DNA of 64,000 nt from Hymenoscyphus infarciens (GCA_001414345.1 LLCB01000070.1:124001-188000); one strand, 5' to 3'. Positions 25,793-38,152 are shown, counted from the stretch's first letter. The notes: a model not told the origin generated them from the letters alone. Numbers and translations: made by a program.

Positions 25793-28700
25793 TCCCCTCT
25801 CCTTTAAAAAGACTCGTCCTAAGTCTTTAGCTATCGATTAGTATAGTATTAGGTTAATCAGAGTATTATTTATCTTTTTATTATAAAGAATATAACTTAT
25901 CTTACTATTATAGTATCTAGTAGTTAAGGTGGAGTCGGTGGCTAGTAGTATTATTATTTAAGAGCTAATTACTCTTTATTTACTACTATATATAATAGAA
26001 TACGAATAGAAGAGAAGCTAATAATTAGCTAGTAGGTAGAAAGTAGTATACTACTATAGAGTTATTATATTCTTACTATTATTATATATTATAATAGTAA
26101 TTATTAAGTAATAAATAATAATTGTAAAGTAATAGCTATTATTATAAGTAGTATATTAGTAAGCGACTTTTCTCTAATTCTAACTTCTCTTTTTCTTTTC
26201 TTTTTATTTAAATAATATAAATAGTAAGAATACCTTCTAATTAGATATATCCTTATATACTAACTTATCTTCTAGAATATATATATATATTATATATATA
26301 TAAAAGTAAGTTCTTCTCTTCTTAATTAGACCTAATTTAAAGCTAATCTAATATAGTAAAATGCCTCTTCTATATTCTCCTAGTATACTTCTAGCTACCT
26401 ACTAAGTCTACTATATTCGGTGTCTTTAGGTAAAATCTTAGAATAGAGATTATATATATACTTTTAAGAAGCTAAAGTTAAAGAAGTATAGGTACTATAT
26501 AAAGTAGAATACTATATATATTCTAGTAAGTTTAATTCTAAATATATACTAAATCTATTCTAACTTAGGTAGTTGCTATGGTTTATTAGAAAGGAGTTTA
26601 GTAAGCTTATAGATAAGAAGGAGAAGAGGGAGGTTAAGAAGGCTACTAAAGCCTTAGATAAGGTATTAGTTATTACTAGTATAAAGGTACTAAAGAATAG
26701 TTTAGAGATATAGTTTACTCTCTTAGAGGAGACTTAGACACTTTATACTAAGGTTATTATAAGTACCTCTTACTTGTTAAAGAGGTTTTAGTTACTAATA
26801 TTTAATAGTCTTTATACTATACCATAGAGGGTAGGACCTCTATCTAAACCTAGGTTTAGGTCCTCTTCGAGGCCTACTTAAAGAGTTTATAAGCGTCCTC
26901 CTTAAAGCTAGTTATAAGAGGTTACTGAGGTAAGAAGCGTCCTTATAAGAAGGAGGTAGAGGAAGAGCTGATTCGGGCTCCTTACGCTTAGGAGAGTAGA
27001 GAGGAGGATAATAAGTTAGAGGAAGGAGAGGATACGTAGGCCCTGTTTCAGTAGTGACTTAGTCTTAGTTCTTCACTTTATTAATTTCGAACATTCTTAC
27101 TAGTTAGTGTTTTATCTCAGGTTTTTATTATAAGTTCTTTGTCGAGGGTGACTAGAATTAGAGAGTATTAATAGAGTTTTACAAATTAACTCTTTTGCCT
27201 AATTCTTGTCTAATTCTTATATATTAAGCTATTTAGAGAGGTGTCGGTCTATTAGACGATATAGTAAACCCTGAAAATTGTCTATAGAATACTAAGCGGG
27301 ATCTGAATCGTAACCGACTTTATATCGTGTCTAATCCTTCAATATCAAAGTATAAGTATTCGCGTTTATTAAAAGAGTATAGTCTAATCCTGTCTAGTAG
27401 GTTAGAAAAAGTTTAAAGTTTAAAGTTTAAAAAGTTTAAAACAGAGATAGAGGTGAATTTAGAATAGAGTCGGAAGCGAATATTAAGAGGTAACGTTATA
27501 GGTAATAGTGATAACTTAATTAAGAGCTTACTTCGAGAGTATACTAATTCGTATTCGATTTAAATTCGAATAAAACATCTAATATACTAGATATAAAAGA
27601 AAGTAAGTTTATCTGAACTTAGGTCGGCGAGGACTTAGAGTGAAGTTAGAAACGAAAAGTCGATAATGTTATAGATAGTAATAACTTAGCTAAGAGGTTA
27701 CTATCCTTTCAAGAGTGTACCGATTTGTATCTAAGTCGAATTTAGATGAAAAAGAACTTCTAGCTCTACTAGAAGTAAAAGAAGGTAAGATAGTAAAGAC
27801 TATAAGACTCTGATTAGAGTCTATTAGGTTTTAGCTAGTTAAAAGAGCTTAGTATTAAAGTTTGTTGAATTATTTAAGTATTCAGAGATAATAAAAGAGG
27901 TAGTTTTAGCTAGTTAAATAAACTTAATACCGAGGTTATTAAAGTTTTACTATCTAAAGTTTAAGATAATAAAAGGAGGGGTTTTAGCTAGTTAAATAAA
28001 CTTAATATTAAATTTAAAAACGCTGTTCGAAGTCTAAGATAATAAAAAGAGGTATAGTTTTAGATATAACATTTATTAGTACTATCGTAGGAACTGTGTT
28101 ACTTAGGCCTATAGGCCGCCTTGTTCTCTTTAGAGTACTTAAGAACTTATTTATCTTTTGATTCCTATTTCACTTCTAAAGTAGAGGACGATTTACTATT
28201 ATATTATAGAGAGTTTAGAGCTAAACTAGATAAGAATAGAGAAGTATTCTTTTAAACTAAAGTACTAGTATTAATAGGCGTAGTTGTTTCTAAATATTTA
28301 GTACTTTAGTATCCCTTCTTATTTATAGCTAAAAGATTATTTACTATCTTAGTAAAGTTATAATTCTAGTGTCTTTTAAGAGTAGTAGACGCGTTTTAGA
28401 GCTAAGGTATAATCTTATTTTATTCTATATATAAAAGAACCTTTCTAATTTTAGTATCTCTCTAAATATAACTATACTTAAAAAGTGACTTTTTAAAGTT
28501 AGTAAAAGTTTCTTTAGTATATTCTTCTCTTAATTCTACTTCCTTCTCTTTTAACTTCTATCTTTTTTAACCTTTATACTAGTAGGGACTTAGTCTATGA
28601 CTATAGTCTTTTTAAATATCTACTAGTAGAGGTATTTTTAAAGGAAAAGTTTAAAGTAGAGTTAGATAATATTTAGTTAAGAAATAGTAATAACTTAGCT

Positions 28701-29871
28701 AAGAGCTTACTTCTAAGTTTTATTCTAATAGAAAGTGTATTTTAACTGATTTATATCTGATTTAAGGTTTAGAAAGTAGTAGAAAGTTTATTAAGAGTAG
28801 AGGCTTATAAGTGAAAGAGGTTTAAATATAGGCTTTAAAAAGTAAAGAAGGGTTTAAATAAAAGTTTAAAAAAGGGGTTAAATTAGTAAGAGTTTAGAGA
28901 TAGAGTGTTTTTTAAGTTATTAACTTTATAGTTTACTTATAATTATATCTCTTATCTAACTAATTATTTTATCTTTTATTTTTATACTACTATCTTATCT
29001 ATATATCGTCTATATCTAAGAAGTCTTACTTATTATTTTATCGAGATCTTCTAAGTCTTAGTATATAGTTATAGATCTAAGAGGGTTTAAAGAGTCTTTT
29101 AAAAAGGGGGGTAGCTCTAGAAGAGAGTTGTTAGAAAGTATTAGAGGTAGCTGCCTATAGCTGAAAGAGGTATAAATTTAAGCTTAAAAGTAAGAGAGAG
29201 TTTAATTAAGAGTTTAAAAGAGGATTAGATTAGAAAGAGTTAAGAGGTAAAGTATTTTATTAACTTTAAATTATAAGCTTACTTATCTATCTTTCTAGCT
29301 TAGCTAGCTAATTCCTTATTTCTTGATTCTCTACTTCTAAAGCTTATATAACTAACTATATCTAGTCTATATTTAAGAAGTTTTACTAGTCTCTTTAACC
29401 GTTGTTTTATTAAGATCTTCTTAATCTTAGTATATAGGTGTTATTTAGATAGCTTTTAGAAAGAGGGGTAGCCTTAGAAGAGCGTTTAACGCTTTATAGC
29501 GGAACTAGGTTCGATATTTCAAAGATGTTAGTTTAGAGAGAGAGGGATAAGATTAGATTTAGAAGCCTTCTAGATAACTATTATAAGTCGACTTATTTAC
29601 TAAATCTAGAGTTATTAGGACTCTTAGGAAATACTTAGTATATTCTAATCTCTTAATATATACTAAAATACGATTTTTACTAGCTATTTATATAGATAAT
29701 AAACCCTATTATTACTAGCTATTTAGGTAGTCTCTAATTACCTAGCTATATAAGGATATTATTATAATATTCTAAATTAAGTATAAATCGACTTCTAAAT
29801 AAAGAGTAGTAATAAGCTTGAAAAGAGATATTATTAAGGCTATTACTAATAAAGAAGAGTTATTATTTTTA

Positions 29872-30367
29872 TATAATAGTATGAAATATATATAATTATA
29901 GTAAAGGTATATAAGAGTATATATAGTAGAATAACGTATATAGATACTAGGTACTAATATAGAAGAAAATAATAACTATCTCTCTACTATATTAAATATA
30001 AACGTCTATATATAAGAAGGTTAAAAGCTTCTAAGTTCTAATAATAATAATAACCGAGCCCTGCCTAATATAGCTAATACTAAATAATAAGAGCTAAAAA
30101 GCTAAATATATAACCTTTAATCTTTTAGAAAGCTAAATATATAATATCTAAACCTTAATCCCTTCTATATATAAATGTTAGATATTAATACCTTTAGTAC
30201 TTTACTTATATAAGTATTAGTTATTTGTAATCTCGGCTCTAGAGGTATTAGAGGTATTAGCACTGCTTAGAGGTATTAGTAGTTTTATAAATGCCGATAA
30301 TTCAGAATAGTGCTATTATATAATAATCTAGCTATTATATAATAATCTAGGATAGTATACTATTACA
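29872..30367 (-). repeat. right LTR of inner element
   Basis: 496 bp, ends TACTATTACA and is followed by the second CTCAC. The CA end escaped mutation here, while the left copy ends TA. Confidence 0.9.
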
Positions 30368-30553
30368 CTCACTTATAATAAAGTTTAATAAACAAAGCAT
30401 CTTTGAACTAGTTTAGCTACGTTTTAGACTCTAACCTTCTCGCTTATAACAAAATCAACAAATATAACAAATATTATATATATACTATTCTAATTCAACT
30501 CTAAACGATAAGATAGATAAACTTAGAGACGAGTCTTTTTCAAGAGAGAGAGA

Positions 30554-30848
30554 TATAATAGTATACTATTCTTAATAACTAGAAGTACCTATTATATATA
30601 AGGTTTCAGCTACTATTATCTTATATTATCTATTTTAGGAAGGTTATATAGACAACGTATAATATTAGTTAGTTTCGAACTCTTTTATACTATCTAAACC
30701 TCTTATATATAGTAGCCTACTTCTAGAGTTAGAAGAGGGATAGTTTTTCCTTTTCTTCTATATTAGAGCCTAGTATTTATATACGTTATTCTGCTAAACG
30801 CACTTCTATATACCTCTTCTATAGTTATATATATTTCGTACTATTATA
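30554..30848 (+). repeat. 3' LTR of outer element
   Basis: 295 bp, preceded by a purine tract and followed by the second ATTTT target copy. Confidence 0.9.
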
Positions 30849-31266
30849 ATTTTTAATATTCTTCTTTAATTATACTAGTCTACGAGTTCTATCTCTCTCT
30901 AATAGTATATATTTTATTATATATTTCACTAGTTCTAGTAATTCTAGTAGACTTAGTAGTAGTTATAGATAAGAGAGAGAGAATATATATATATATATAT
31001 AAAAGTTAAAAATTAAGAGAGAAAAGAGTATATTATTTAATTTTAGTAGTATATATCTTTATATATATATTTAAAAGAAGTAAATATAAAAGTATATATT
31101 ATAGTTTTTATATATATATTATATTATCTCTTAATTTCTAGTAGTATATATCTTAAAAAAGTACTAATATATATAAACTAACTAAGCTCTAAATATATAG
31201 TTTTTTATTTAAATAAAGATAGTTATTTTATAGAAATATATATAAAGATTAGCTAGAGTAGTAACT

Positions 31267-32440
31267 ACTAGTTAGCTTTAGAGATATATATATTAAGTTT
31301 TTATAAGTGAAGTAAAGTAAAGTAGAGAGTTTAATAAGCTAATTATATAATTAAGTAAAAGTCTAATTAAATTATTTTTTTAAGATTCTCTACTAACTTA
31401 TTATACGAGTTAGTCGCAGCGATCTTAAAACGTAGTAACTCTAAAGATATAATCTAAATAATTACTTACTTAATAACTAATAGTTAAAAAATAGTAATTC
31501 TTAGATATAATTAAAGATATACTAGTAAAGAGCTATATTTATAATAGAATAAGTATTTAAAGCGTATATTAAGAAGTAATAAATTCTAAAGAGTAGTTAT
31601 ATATAGCTTCTTAGTTTATATATAGCTCTTTAGCGCTAATTTATCGCCGATAGTAGATAAAGTAGTCTACTAAGACTTACTAAAGCTCTCTCTAAAAGCT
31701 TATAATCGTTATCTAATTAATTATAAAATAGTATATAGATTACTTTTAATAACTTAGATATTATAGAGACTTTTATTAAGTTAATATTATACTATTTATA
31801 TATATAAAAATTACTTAATTAGACTTAGTAGTTGCTTTATTATATAATTAAGAGTATAAGATACTAGTTTTAGAGTTACTACGCTTTAGAAGTCGCTACG
31901 ACTAACTCGTATAGCGAGTTAGTAGAGAATCTATACTAGTACGAAATATATACTACTATAGAAGAGGTATATAAGAGTATATTTAGTAGAATAATATACG
32001 TAGATACTAGGCTCTAATATAGAAGAAAAGGCTAAACTAGCCTTTTCTAACTCTAGGAGAGTAAGCTACTATATATAAGAGATTTAGACGATATAAAAGA
32101 GATATAAAACTAAATAATAATATACGTTAGCTAATATAAAAGTCTAAACTCTACGATATACGTTTAAAAGTCTAGATAGACGTAAGAATATACGTAATCT
32201 TCTTAAATTAGATAATATAAAATAATAATAGCCGAAAGCTAAATATATAGCTGAAAGCTATAGCTAAACCTTATATATAGCAGGTACTTCTAGCTATCTA
32301 GAATAGCCTAGATAATAAGCTATTATAGAATCTTAAAAAAAGAATTTAATTAGACTTTTACTTAATTATATAATTAGTTACTCTCTTTACTTACTTTACT
32401 TAATAAATCCTAAATATATAAATCTCTAAAGCTAACTAGT
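31267..32440. mobile_element. long inverted-repeat element carrying a solo LTR
   Basis: The left arm (31267 to about 31451) matches in reverse complement the right arm (about 31872-31931 plus 32328-32440). Both outer ends read ACTAGTTAGCTTTAGAGA, and the inner arm shares ACGAGTTAGTCG and TTAAGATTCTCTACTAAC. The right arm is cut by the solo LTR at 31932-32327. Without that LTR the element is about 770 bp. It has no coding capacity; it looks like a DNA-transposon derivative or foldback element. Confidence 0.8.
31932..32327 (-). mobile_element. solo LTR with GAATC target duplication
   Basis: 396 bp, starting TATACTAGTACGAAATATA and ending AGCTATTATA, flanked by GAATC at 31927-31931 and 32328-32332. 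It resembles the reverse complement of the 295-bp LTR family (word order ACGAAATATA, then CTAGGCTCTAATATAGAAGAAAA, then AACCTTATATATAG). A solo LTR is the usual product of recombination between two LTRs. Confidence 0.88.
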
Positions 32441-32835
32441 AAACTTTAATCTTTTATTATTTATTTATTTAATCTTTATATCTAATTAATTAAAAAGTAA
32501 AAGTTAATAAAATCAATAAGCTAGTTTATATTATTATAGCTAGTAAACTTATATTTACGTTTTTATTATTAGATATAAATAAAGTATTATTAAAGTTTAA
32601 AATCTTATATAAGCTAGTTAGAAGAATATAAGAGTAATTTAAAAGCTATTTTTAATTTTTTTTAATTTTTATAGTTAGATTTATAACTCTAGCTATCTAG
32701 CTATTTTTTTTTATATTATATATTATAGTATATAAGTCTAAGATATAAGACTAAAGATAAGTTAAGTCTAAATTCTAGAGCAAAAAGCTTAGATTTAATC
32801 GGCTTAGTAATACTAAGATATTATTCTTAGTAAAA

Positions 32836-33100
32836 GAAATAAGTAGAGTAGAGTAGAGTAGTAACTACTACTCTACTCTACTTATACTACTCTAAGTAAC
32901 TCTTAGTAGTACTCGAAGTATTCGAGCCGTATTAGGCTAAGCCGGGCCGAGGCTCGGAGTGGCGTCGGAGTAGCGCTTTAGAGCTATTAAAAGCTTATAC
33001 GAGATCTCTTTTCTACTCTATTTATTATATAACTCCTTTTATAATAGAATTAATAAATTAGCTATTAATTATATAATAATAAATATAAGTATAATATATA
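32836..33100 (+). repeat. RIP-mutated copy of the 48-kb GAGTA repeat
   Basis: Starts with AGTAGAGTAGAGTAG, passes through the preserved core GGCTCGGAGTGGCGTCGG, and parallels 48003-48240. Compared with that copy the differences are mostly C-to-T and G-to-A (for example GTGACC to GTAACT, CTCAT to CTTAT, CTGAG to CTAAG). Related GAGTA palindromes recur at 33180-33310. Confidence 0.8.
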
Positions 33101-33719
33101 TCGCTAGTAATACTACTAATATTAAGCTTTATTAGCTTTATAAGTAATTAGACTATTATTAGTCTAAAAAGCTAGAGTCTTTTATAGTATACTACTTAGA
33201 GTACTACTTAAGTAGTTATAAGTAACTACTCTACTCTACTTAAAGAACACGTTACTTAAACTCTACTCTACTCTACTTAGACTACTTAGAGTACTACTTA
33301 AGTATCTAAGAACTTTTTTCTTATACTAATTATTCTAGTATTAATTAAAATACTAATAATATAAATAGTAATACTATATAATATCTTTAGATTTAAGTAA
33401 TATTAATAGTACGTCTTAATATAGGCTTTTAATAATATATCGTAGTAGTATAGTCTTCTGAAAACAGTTGCTAATACTAGACCTAAGAGTCTAGCGAGCT
33501 AGTATATAATTATATTTAATAGAGGTATAATTAATATTTAGTTAGTAATTAAATATCTCGGAATAGCTTTATTTTAACAACTTTGGGTAACGATGACGAG
33601 GTTAAGCGACGATGAGCTTCTATACACTTGCACGTCTAATACTCGTTAGAGTACACCGTATTGTAAACAGGGTTTAGGTGCGTTTCGATGACACGCTATA
33701 ACAGTTCCATGCTAAATAT

Positions 33720-34060
33720 CAATCAGGTATGAGATTTTTGAAATAAAGGACTCTAATTCCAGTTCCAGAAGTCATAGCTTTCGGTATGGCTGCCGACAAC
33801 CACGATCCCGAAATGGGCCCTTTCATCATCGATGAATGGATCGATGGTGTACCGCTTAGCACTATCATGGAGGAGCTTCCTCGACCTTCATGAGGGCCTG
33901 TTCTGCGTAAGGATATCAGCGACAAGACACTCTGTACGATCTATCGCTAAATAGAATCGTCTTAAGACTCTTAATGCATAACTCCGGTAAAATTGGAGCG
34001 CTATCCTTGGTCGAACATGAAGACGGCATAACTTCCTGGCTAATTACGTCTGTAAAACAA
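33720..34060 (+). pseudogene. phosphotransferase (APH-fold) gene relic
   Basis: A frame starting near 33727 reads RTLIPVPEVIAFG, then DPEMGPFIIDEWIDGVPLS and RKDISDKTLCTIYR, the N-lobe pattern of fungal aminoglycoside-phosphotransferase-like kinases. It is interrupted by TAA near 33747, TGA near 33891 (where Trp is expected) and TAA near 33950 (where Gln is expected). After a one-base shift the next frame continues as LRLLMHNSGKIGALSLVEHEDG. The stops have the C-to-T / G-to-A form left by RIP. The catalytic loop and the rest of the C-lobe are absent or unreadable, so this is a dead fragment. Confidence 0.7.
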
Positions 34061-34815
34061 TGATTCAGAAAATGAATAAAATAGAGCGAGCTATGTATGT
34101 GCGAGTGGACAGTAACACCCCGAAAGCGTAATATGTTTGTCGATCCTGGGGCTGTCGAATGTGTTCTGCAGCGCAGCGCCGTAGGAGCGGCACAAAGACG
34201 AAATGTGCTCAAAGATCATTGCCTAGTAGTTCAGTTGCCGGGCCTTATTTTTCCGTATAGTGGAGAACAGATCTGCTCTCTGGGAATAGTTCTCAGCGTT
34301 TCTTTCTTCCACCTTATCAGATCTCATGCTTTCTACACATTGCGGATGGAGAACTCGGCAGAGGACGTTTGAGAAACATAAAAAGCATACTGTTAGTACA
34401 AACGAAGGGAAATTGTACAGAGGTATCCCTGTTGAATAGTATAGATTGCCTACTTGGTTTCCAGGCACTCGACTACGCGAGAGAAATCAACTAATCCTTA
34501 AACGGCCCGCACTGGCGACTTTACTCAGCACGAAGTATTTCGCCTTCCTTCGGTTTTTGCCAGTGTCCCTGATACCAGTTTCGATATCGGCTACACCTCA
34601 TCTTCAAATGCAATAGCACTATGATTCTCAACTTCAACAGTCTCTACTACTTTATTACCAACCAAGCTCTTCTCGGCTTGATGCGAGAGATCGCTTTCGG
34701 CATCATCCTCACTCCAAACCGACGGCTAGCACTCAAACCCCTCCGGCCACCTCTCCAGCCCAAGCAACCTCGCCATCGGTTCCTTCCACCCACTCTCCTA
34801 ACCCAAGAAACTAAT
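34061..34815. other. no clear gene
   Basis: Normal composition but no long or family-like frame. The first part may be further debris of the phosphotransferase relic. The frame at 34621-34863 is Pro/Leu-rich and looks accidental. Confidence 0.4.
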
Positions 34816-36219
34816 CTAATTCATTCTTCTCTCCCGGACATCCTCTCTATTCCACCAACTTAGCTTTAAATGTCCTCTAGCTTTCAGTAAGATTCCTGTG
34901 CAGATAATATCTAGTCGAGCAAGTAGGTTGTGTCCTTTCGGCTGTGGGACTTTCATCGTTAGGTTCATACTATTAAGAGAGATAATCATAGAGACGTAAC
35001 TAGACTCATAATAGGCTTTTAGCATCGCTTGTTTTTCTCTACGGTCTTTGATAGGAAGCTTACGGAGAAAGCGATTGTCTACAATAGATTGATGATCGAA
35101 GCCTCCTAGGAGCCAGTCCTCGATTGCCCAATAAGGCATATCCATCATTAAGAGGGATAGCTCCAAAGCAGCATTCACGTAAGACACGTGGTCACCGATG
35201 CCGCCGTATTGTTCCGTTAGCGGTTTGTAGAAATAGCTTCGGTTGACTTTGGCTGGCCGGGGTCGCCATGTTAAACGATTCTCCATCAATGTAGAGAGCT
35301 CTCTCGTCATATTGAAAACCAGATTCCCAGGTGTTAAGCCTTTATTACGCCCTAGGATCCCCAATACTAAAGTAAGGCCTTTTACACCGTAGCCATCGAT
35401 TGTAAAAGGGTTGGAATCAAGGAGGCTTCGCGGAACTGCGGAAACGGCTCGGGAAACTCGTCGTCGAAAACCCTGCCCTTGCCCCCATAGAAGTGATCGT
35501 GTGGCGGAATCTGGATTCCCATCATCATATATCCAATCTTTTCTGGCCATTATATTTAATTTTACGGAATTTGTAACGTTCAAGATATCGGTCGGGTCTT
35601 GAGGCATGCCTGGTGCTGGCCATATCCGCCATCCATATCGATCTGATGGAGTCTCGTTAATCTCTGTTGACAAAGGTGTGGCGTTGTCCCTTATCAGTTG
35701 TCTCTATGCCGCTCCATCCCCATAGAAAATTGTCTTTTCTTCTGGTATCCCAGTTCGACTGTCATTTGTCCATACAAGCCATCGATTTCTGTTGAAGTGG
35801 CGAAATTGCCACACGGGGAGTGTATATCTCACAGTAGCCAGAAAGGTGGCCGAGGCGAGAACGAGGACGCCTAATAGCTCTATACTATAACCAGATATAA
35901 AGGAGAAGGTATTCATGCCTAGAGATATGACAAGTAATACCAAAACAAAGGTCCACCACCGGTACTCGACGAGAGAGAGGCGAAACCTAAAGGTCCAGTT
36001 GTTTGAGGATTCGGTCATAGACGCAAGTGCTATAACGAGACCTTAGAGGAAAGCAGTAAGTACTACAAGACCGGTTAAGCCCCACAAAAAGCCGGTTCCG
36101 ATCTTCTCACTGACATAGACTAGGACTTGACCAGTTAGTGCTGCGAATACAGATACAGGTAAGTCCAAGAGCAACATGGTAGAACAGTGAACCAGGAAGT
36201 GAGTTTTACGGTCTAGCAT
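34816..36219 (-). pseudogene. membrane-protein gene, copy 1, killed by two in-frame stops
   Basis: Reading from the ATG at 36219 to the stop at 34816 gives one frame of about 467 codons broken only by TAA at 36045-36043 and TAG at 35706-35704; both sit in CAA/CAG-like context, as RIP would produce. The N-terminal third has four or so hydrophobic segments (for example WWTFVLVLLVISLGM and LLGVLVLASATFLATV), then a soluble part with LLWGQGQGFRRRVSRA, ILGRNKGLTPGNLVFN and WAIEDWLLGGFD. The copy at 36620-37911 has the same layout. I do not recognise the family; it looks like a lineage-specific fungal membrane protein. Alternative splicing around the stops cannot be excluded, but no good donor/acceptor pair was seen. 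Confidence 0.7.
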
Positions 36220-36619
36220 TTTATACTATTTGGCAAGAGCAGTCGCCGGTGAGCTTACAACGAATTGAAGAAACATGCAAATTTTATATATGATAACCGA
36301 AAAGATTAGGGTCTAAGAAGTATTTACATTACCTTTCAGCCTCGTATTGGGAGAGCCAAGATAGGTGGTATCACGAGAAGACAGGAACCAAAGACCCGTC
36401 AGCATTCCTTTGAGCTAGGATGGCATTAAATAAACAGACGTACCAGGCACAAACGACGGGAAATTCCCAAAAATAGCCTTGCTTTTTCAAATAACCGCAG
36501 AGATAAGCAGCTGCCCAGCAGCCCCCAGATAAGTTAGTTCCCTCACTCTTCGATCCACTATTCTTAGACCCAAAAGCCATCTGGGACAATGATCCGCACC
36601 CTCTCGCTAGCACAAGGCT

Positions 36620-37911
36620 TCATATACAATGATTTCTGGCCGGATCCGGACACCCTTTCGGTAAGTACTAAGGCTGACAAGCATAGCCGCGTAATATCCC
36701 CTGTATAGCCGAGCCAAGTCCACATCCGTTACTCCTAACTCTACTACCCTGTAATTAAGGCTTAGATCTTAGTGTTCCATGTATGAATCGAGCCAATCTT
36801 CGATCAAATCCTCGCTTATATCAGTAATAAGAAGTGCTAGCTCAGTAGCCGCAACGATATATGCTTCCCCTAAAAGAGAGAAAGTTCGTACGAATTCAGC
36901 ACGATAGATACTTCACAGTGTTTTAGCTAGACAGGGCCACTAAATACTATTTTCCTCGAAAACTTTTATCGAGCTTTACATGTTCAAGTTACAAACTAAC
37001 TTCCAAGGTTCCAGACCTTTGTTTCTAGCCAAGATACCATATGCTAGACAGAGTACACAACCATCATACCCCGAGTCAAAAGCTGGTTGGTAAGTGAGAA
37101 GATTTCTAGAAACAGAGATGATCCCTCGACTACATCGTCTCCGGAATCCAAGATGCTCTCCCCATAGCAATGAGATCGATTGATCGGAAGGGGCAGGTTA
37201 ATAGGCACCGGTTTTAGTTTTAGATTCAGGGGTGAAAATGTGGTTGCCATTGCTGGTGGCACTTTTCAAGAGGTCTGTTGGATCGGCCCCGAGTTTCAAG
37301 AACATAAATCCTGAGAATTTCTCGACAGGGTGTGGTGGCACAGCATGAGCCATCCTCGACAATGCTACCCAATCTGCTTCACCACCAACCAGCCTGGAGT
37401 AAGGCGCTGCAATGCCCGTTCTGCTTAGCCCGCTCCACGCTTTCCATCGCAGTCGAAGATATCTTCTACTTTCAATCAACGGCAGAACATAACGAATAAC
37501 AAAGACGAGATATGTCACCGCTACGGCGCCAACCACTGCCCTCGACACGTTGTCGAACGGGGCGTTGATGAAGTCGATGATCGTGGAGGCATACTTCTTC
37601 GTGTCTTTAAGATCGAACAAGTTGATCATAAACGATGCATCGCCTTCGCGAACAAAGTCTACGGCTTCAATATTCTCGATTGAATATTGGAGAAAGAGAG
37701 GCAGAGAGGTTGGAATAAGGACCAGGTAAGGTGTCCAAAGCGCGATTTTAAAGCGAAGCGTCCAAAGTTGGCGATGCTCCAAGTAGCCCAACAGGCTCCA
37801 GAATAATACGGAGCACGCAAGTATGAGGCGAACAATCAGTTCATACATCTCAGTGTTATTGAAGGTTACAGAAACTTGTTGATCAGTTTGTTGTCGTTTG
37901 CAGTTCGTCAC
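36620..37911 (-). pseudogene. membrane-protein gene, copy 2, killed by several stops
   Basis: The frame opens at 37911 and runs through hydrophobic segments (LIVRLILACSVLFWSLLGYL, VVGAVAVTYLVFVIRYVLPL) to TAA at 37200-37198. It then continues in the same frame as LLWGEHLGFRRRCSRG and ILARNKGLEPWKLVCN to a stop at 36976. After more stops comes AYIVAATELALLITDISEDL-IEDWL, parallel to copy 1. The two copies are tandem, same strand, and clearly diverged. Downstream, 36371-36613 has an open frame with hydrophobic residues that may be frame-shifted debris. Confidence 0.65.
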
Positions 37912-37995
37912 CAGAAGATTGAGGGGAACCTGGAAGGGGAAGAGCGATTCTAGGCGACGATAACTACCAGTGTTTTGGCTTTCCCCGCCTTGGTC

Positions 37996-38115
37996 AGCCT
38001 AGTACTTAGGATAGGATAGGCTACTCACCTAGGTAAGGATAGGAGAGGCTAGGCTAGATTAGGATCAAGGCTAGGCTAAGTTTAGTAGGCTAGGTACTCT
38101 AACTAGGATAGAAGT
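37996..38115 (+). repeat. degenerate TAGG(AT/CT) repeat at the RIP-block edge
   Basis: Irregular units of TAGGATAGG and CTAGGCTAGG followed by two copies of GGATAGAAGTAGCTA. It ends directly at the LTR element beginning at 38153, whose target copy AGCTA comes from the second GTAGCTA. Confidence 0.6.
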
Positions 38116-38152
38116 AGCTAGGAAAGTTCTAAAAACAGGATAGAAGTAGCTA

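Larger units (their letters stand above)
25297..30367 (-). mobile_element. LTR retroelement, inner copy nested in the outer one
   Basis: Two direct 496-bp repeats (25297-25792 and 29872-30367) are flanked by the 5-bp duplication CTCAC (25292-25296 and 30368-30372). The total is 5071 bp. Sequence across the empty site matches the unbroken element at 38153-41699, which confirms the insertion point. The LTR edges and the inner part at about 27300-29870 are the reverse complement of the outer element's LTR and inner part, so the two are relatives inserted in opposite directions. All frames carry stops. A less mutated patch at about 26570-27060 reads as a Lys/Glu-rich stretch on the plus strand with TAG stops where Gln codons are likely; its origin is unknown. 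Confidence 0.88.
22849..30848 (+). mobile_element. LTR retroelement, outer copy, split by a nested element
   Basis: Two direct 295-bp terminal repeats (22849-23143 and 30554-30848) are flanked by the 5-bp target duplication ATTTT (22844-22848 and 30849-30853). A purine run, AAGAGAGAGAGA, lies just before the 3' LTR, as expected for a polypurine tract. Removing the nested element at 25297-30367 and one copy of its target leaves about 2.9 kb, too short for gag-pol, and no frame survives, so this is a RIP-killed non-autonomous or deleted element. The same family is present at 38153-41699. LTR ends are TATAAT...TATTATA, the RIP product of TGTGAT...TATTACA; the less mutated copy at 38153 still shows TGTGATAG. 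Confidence 0.9.
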
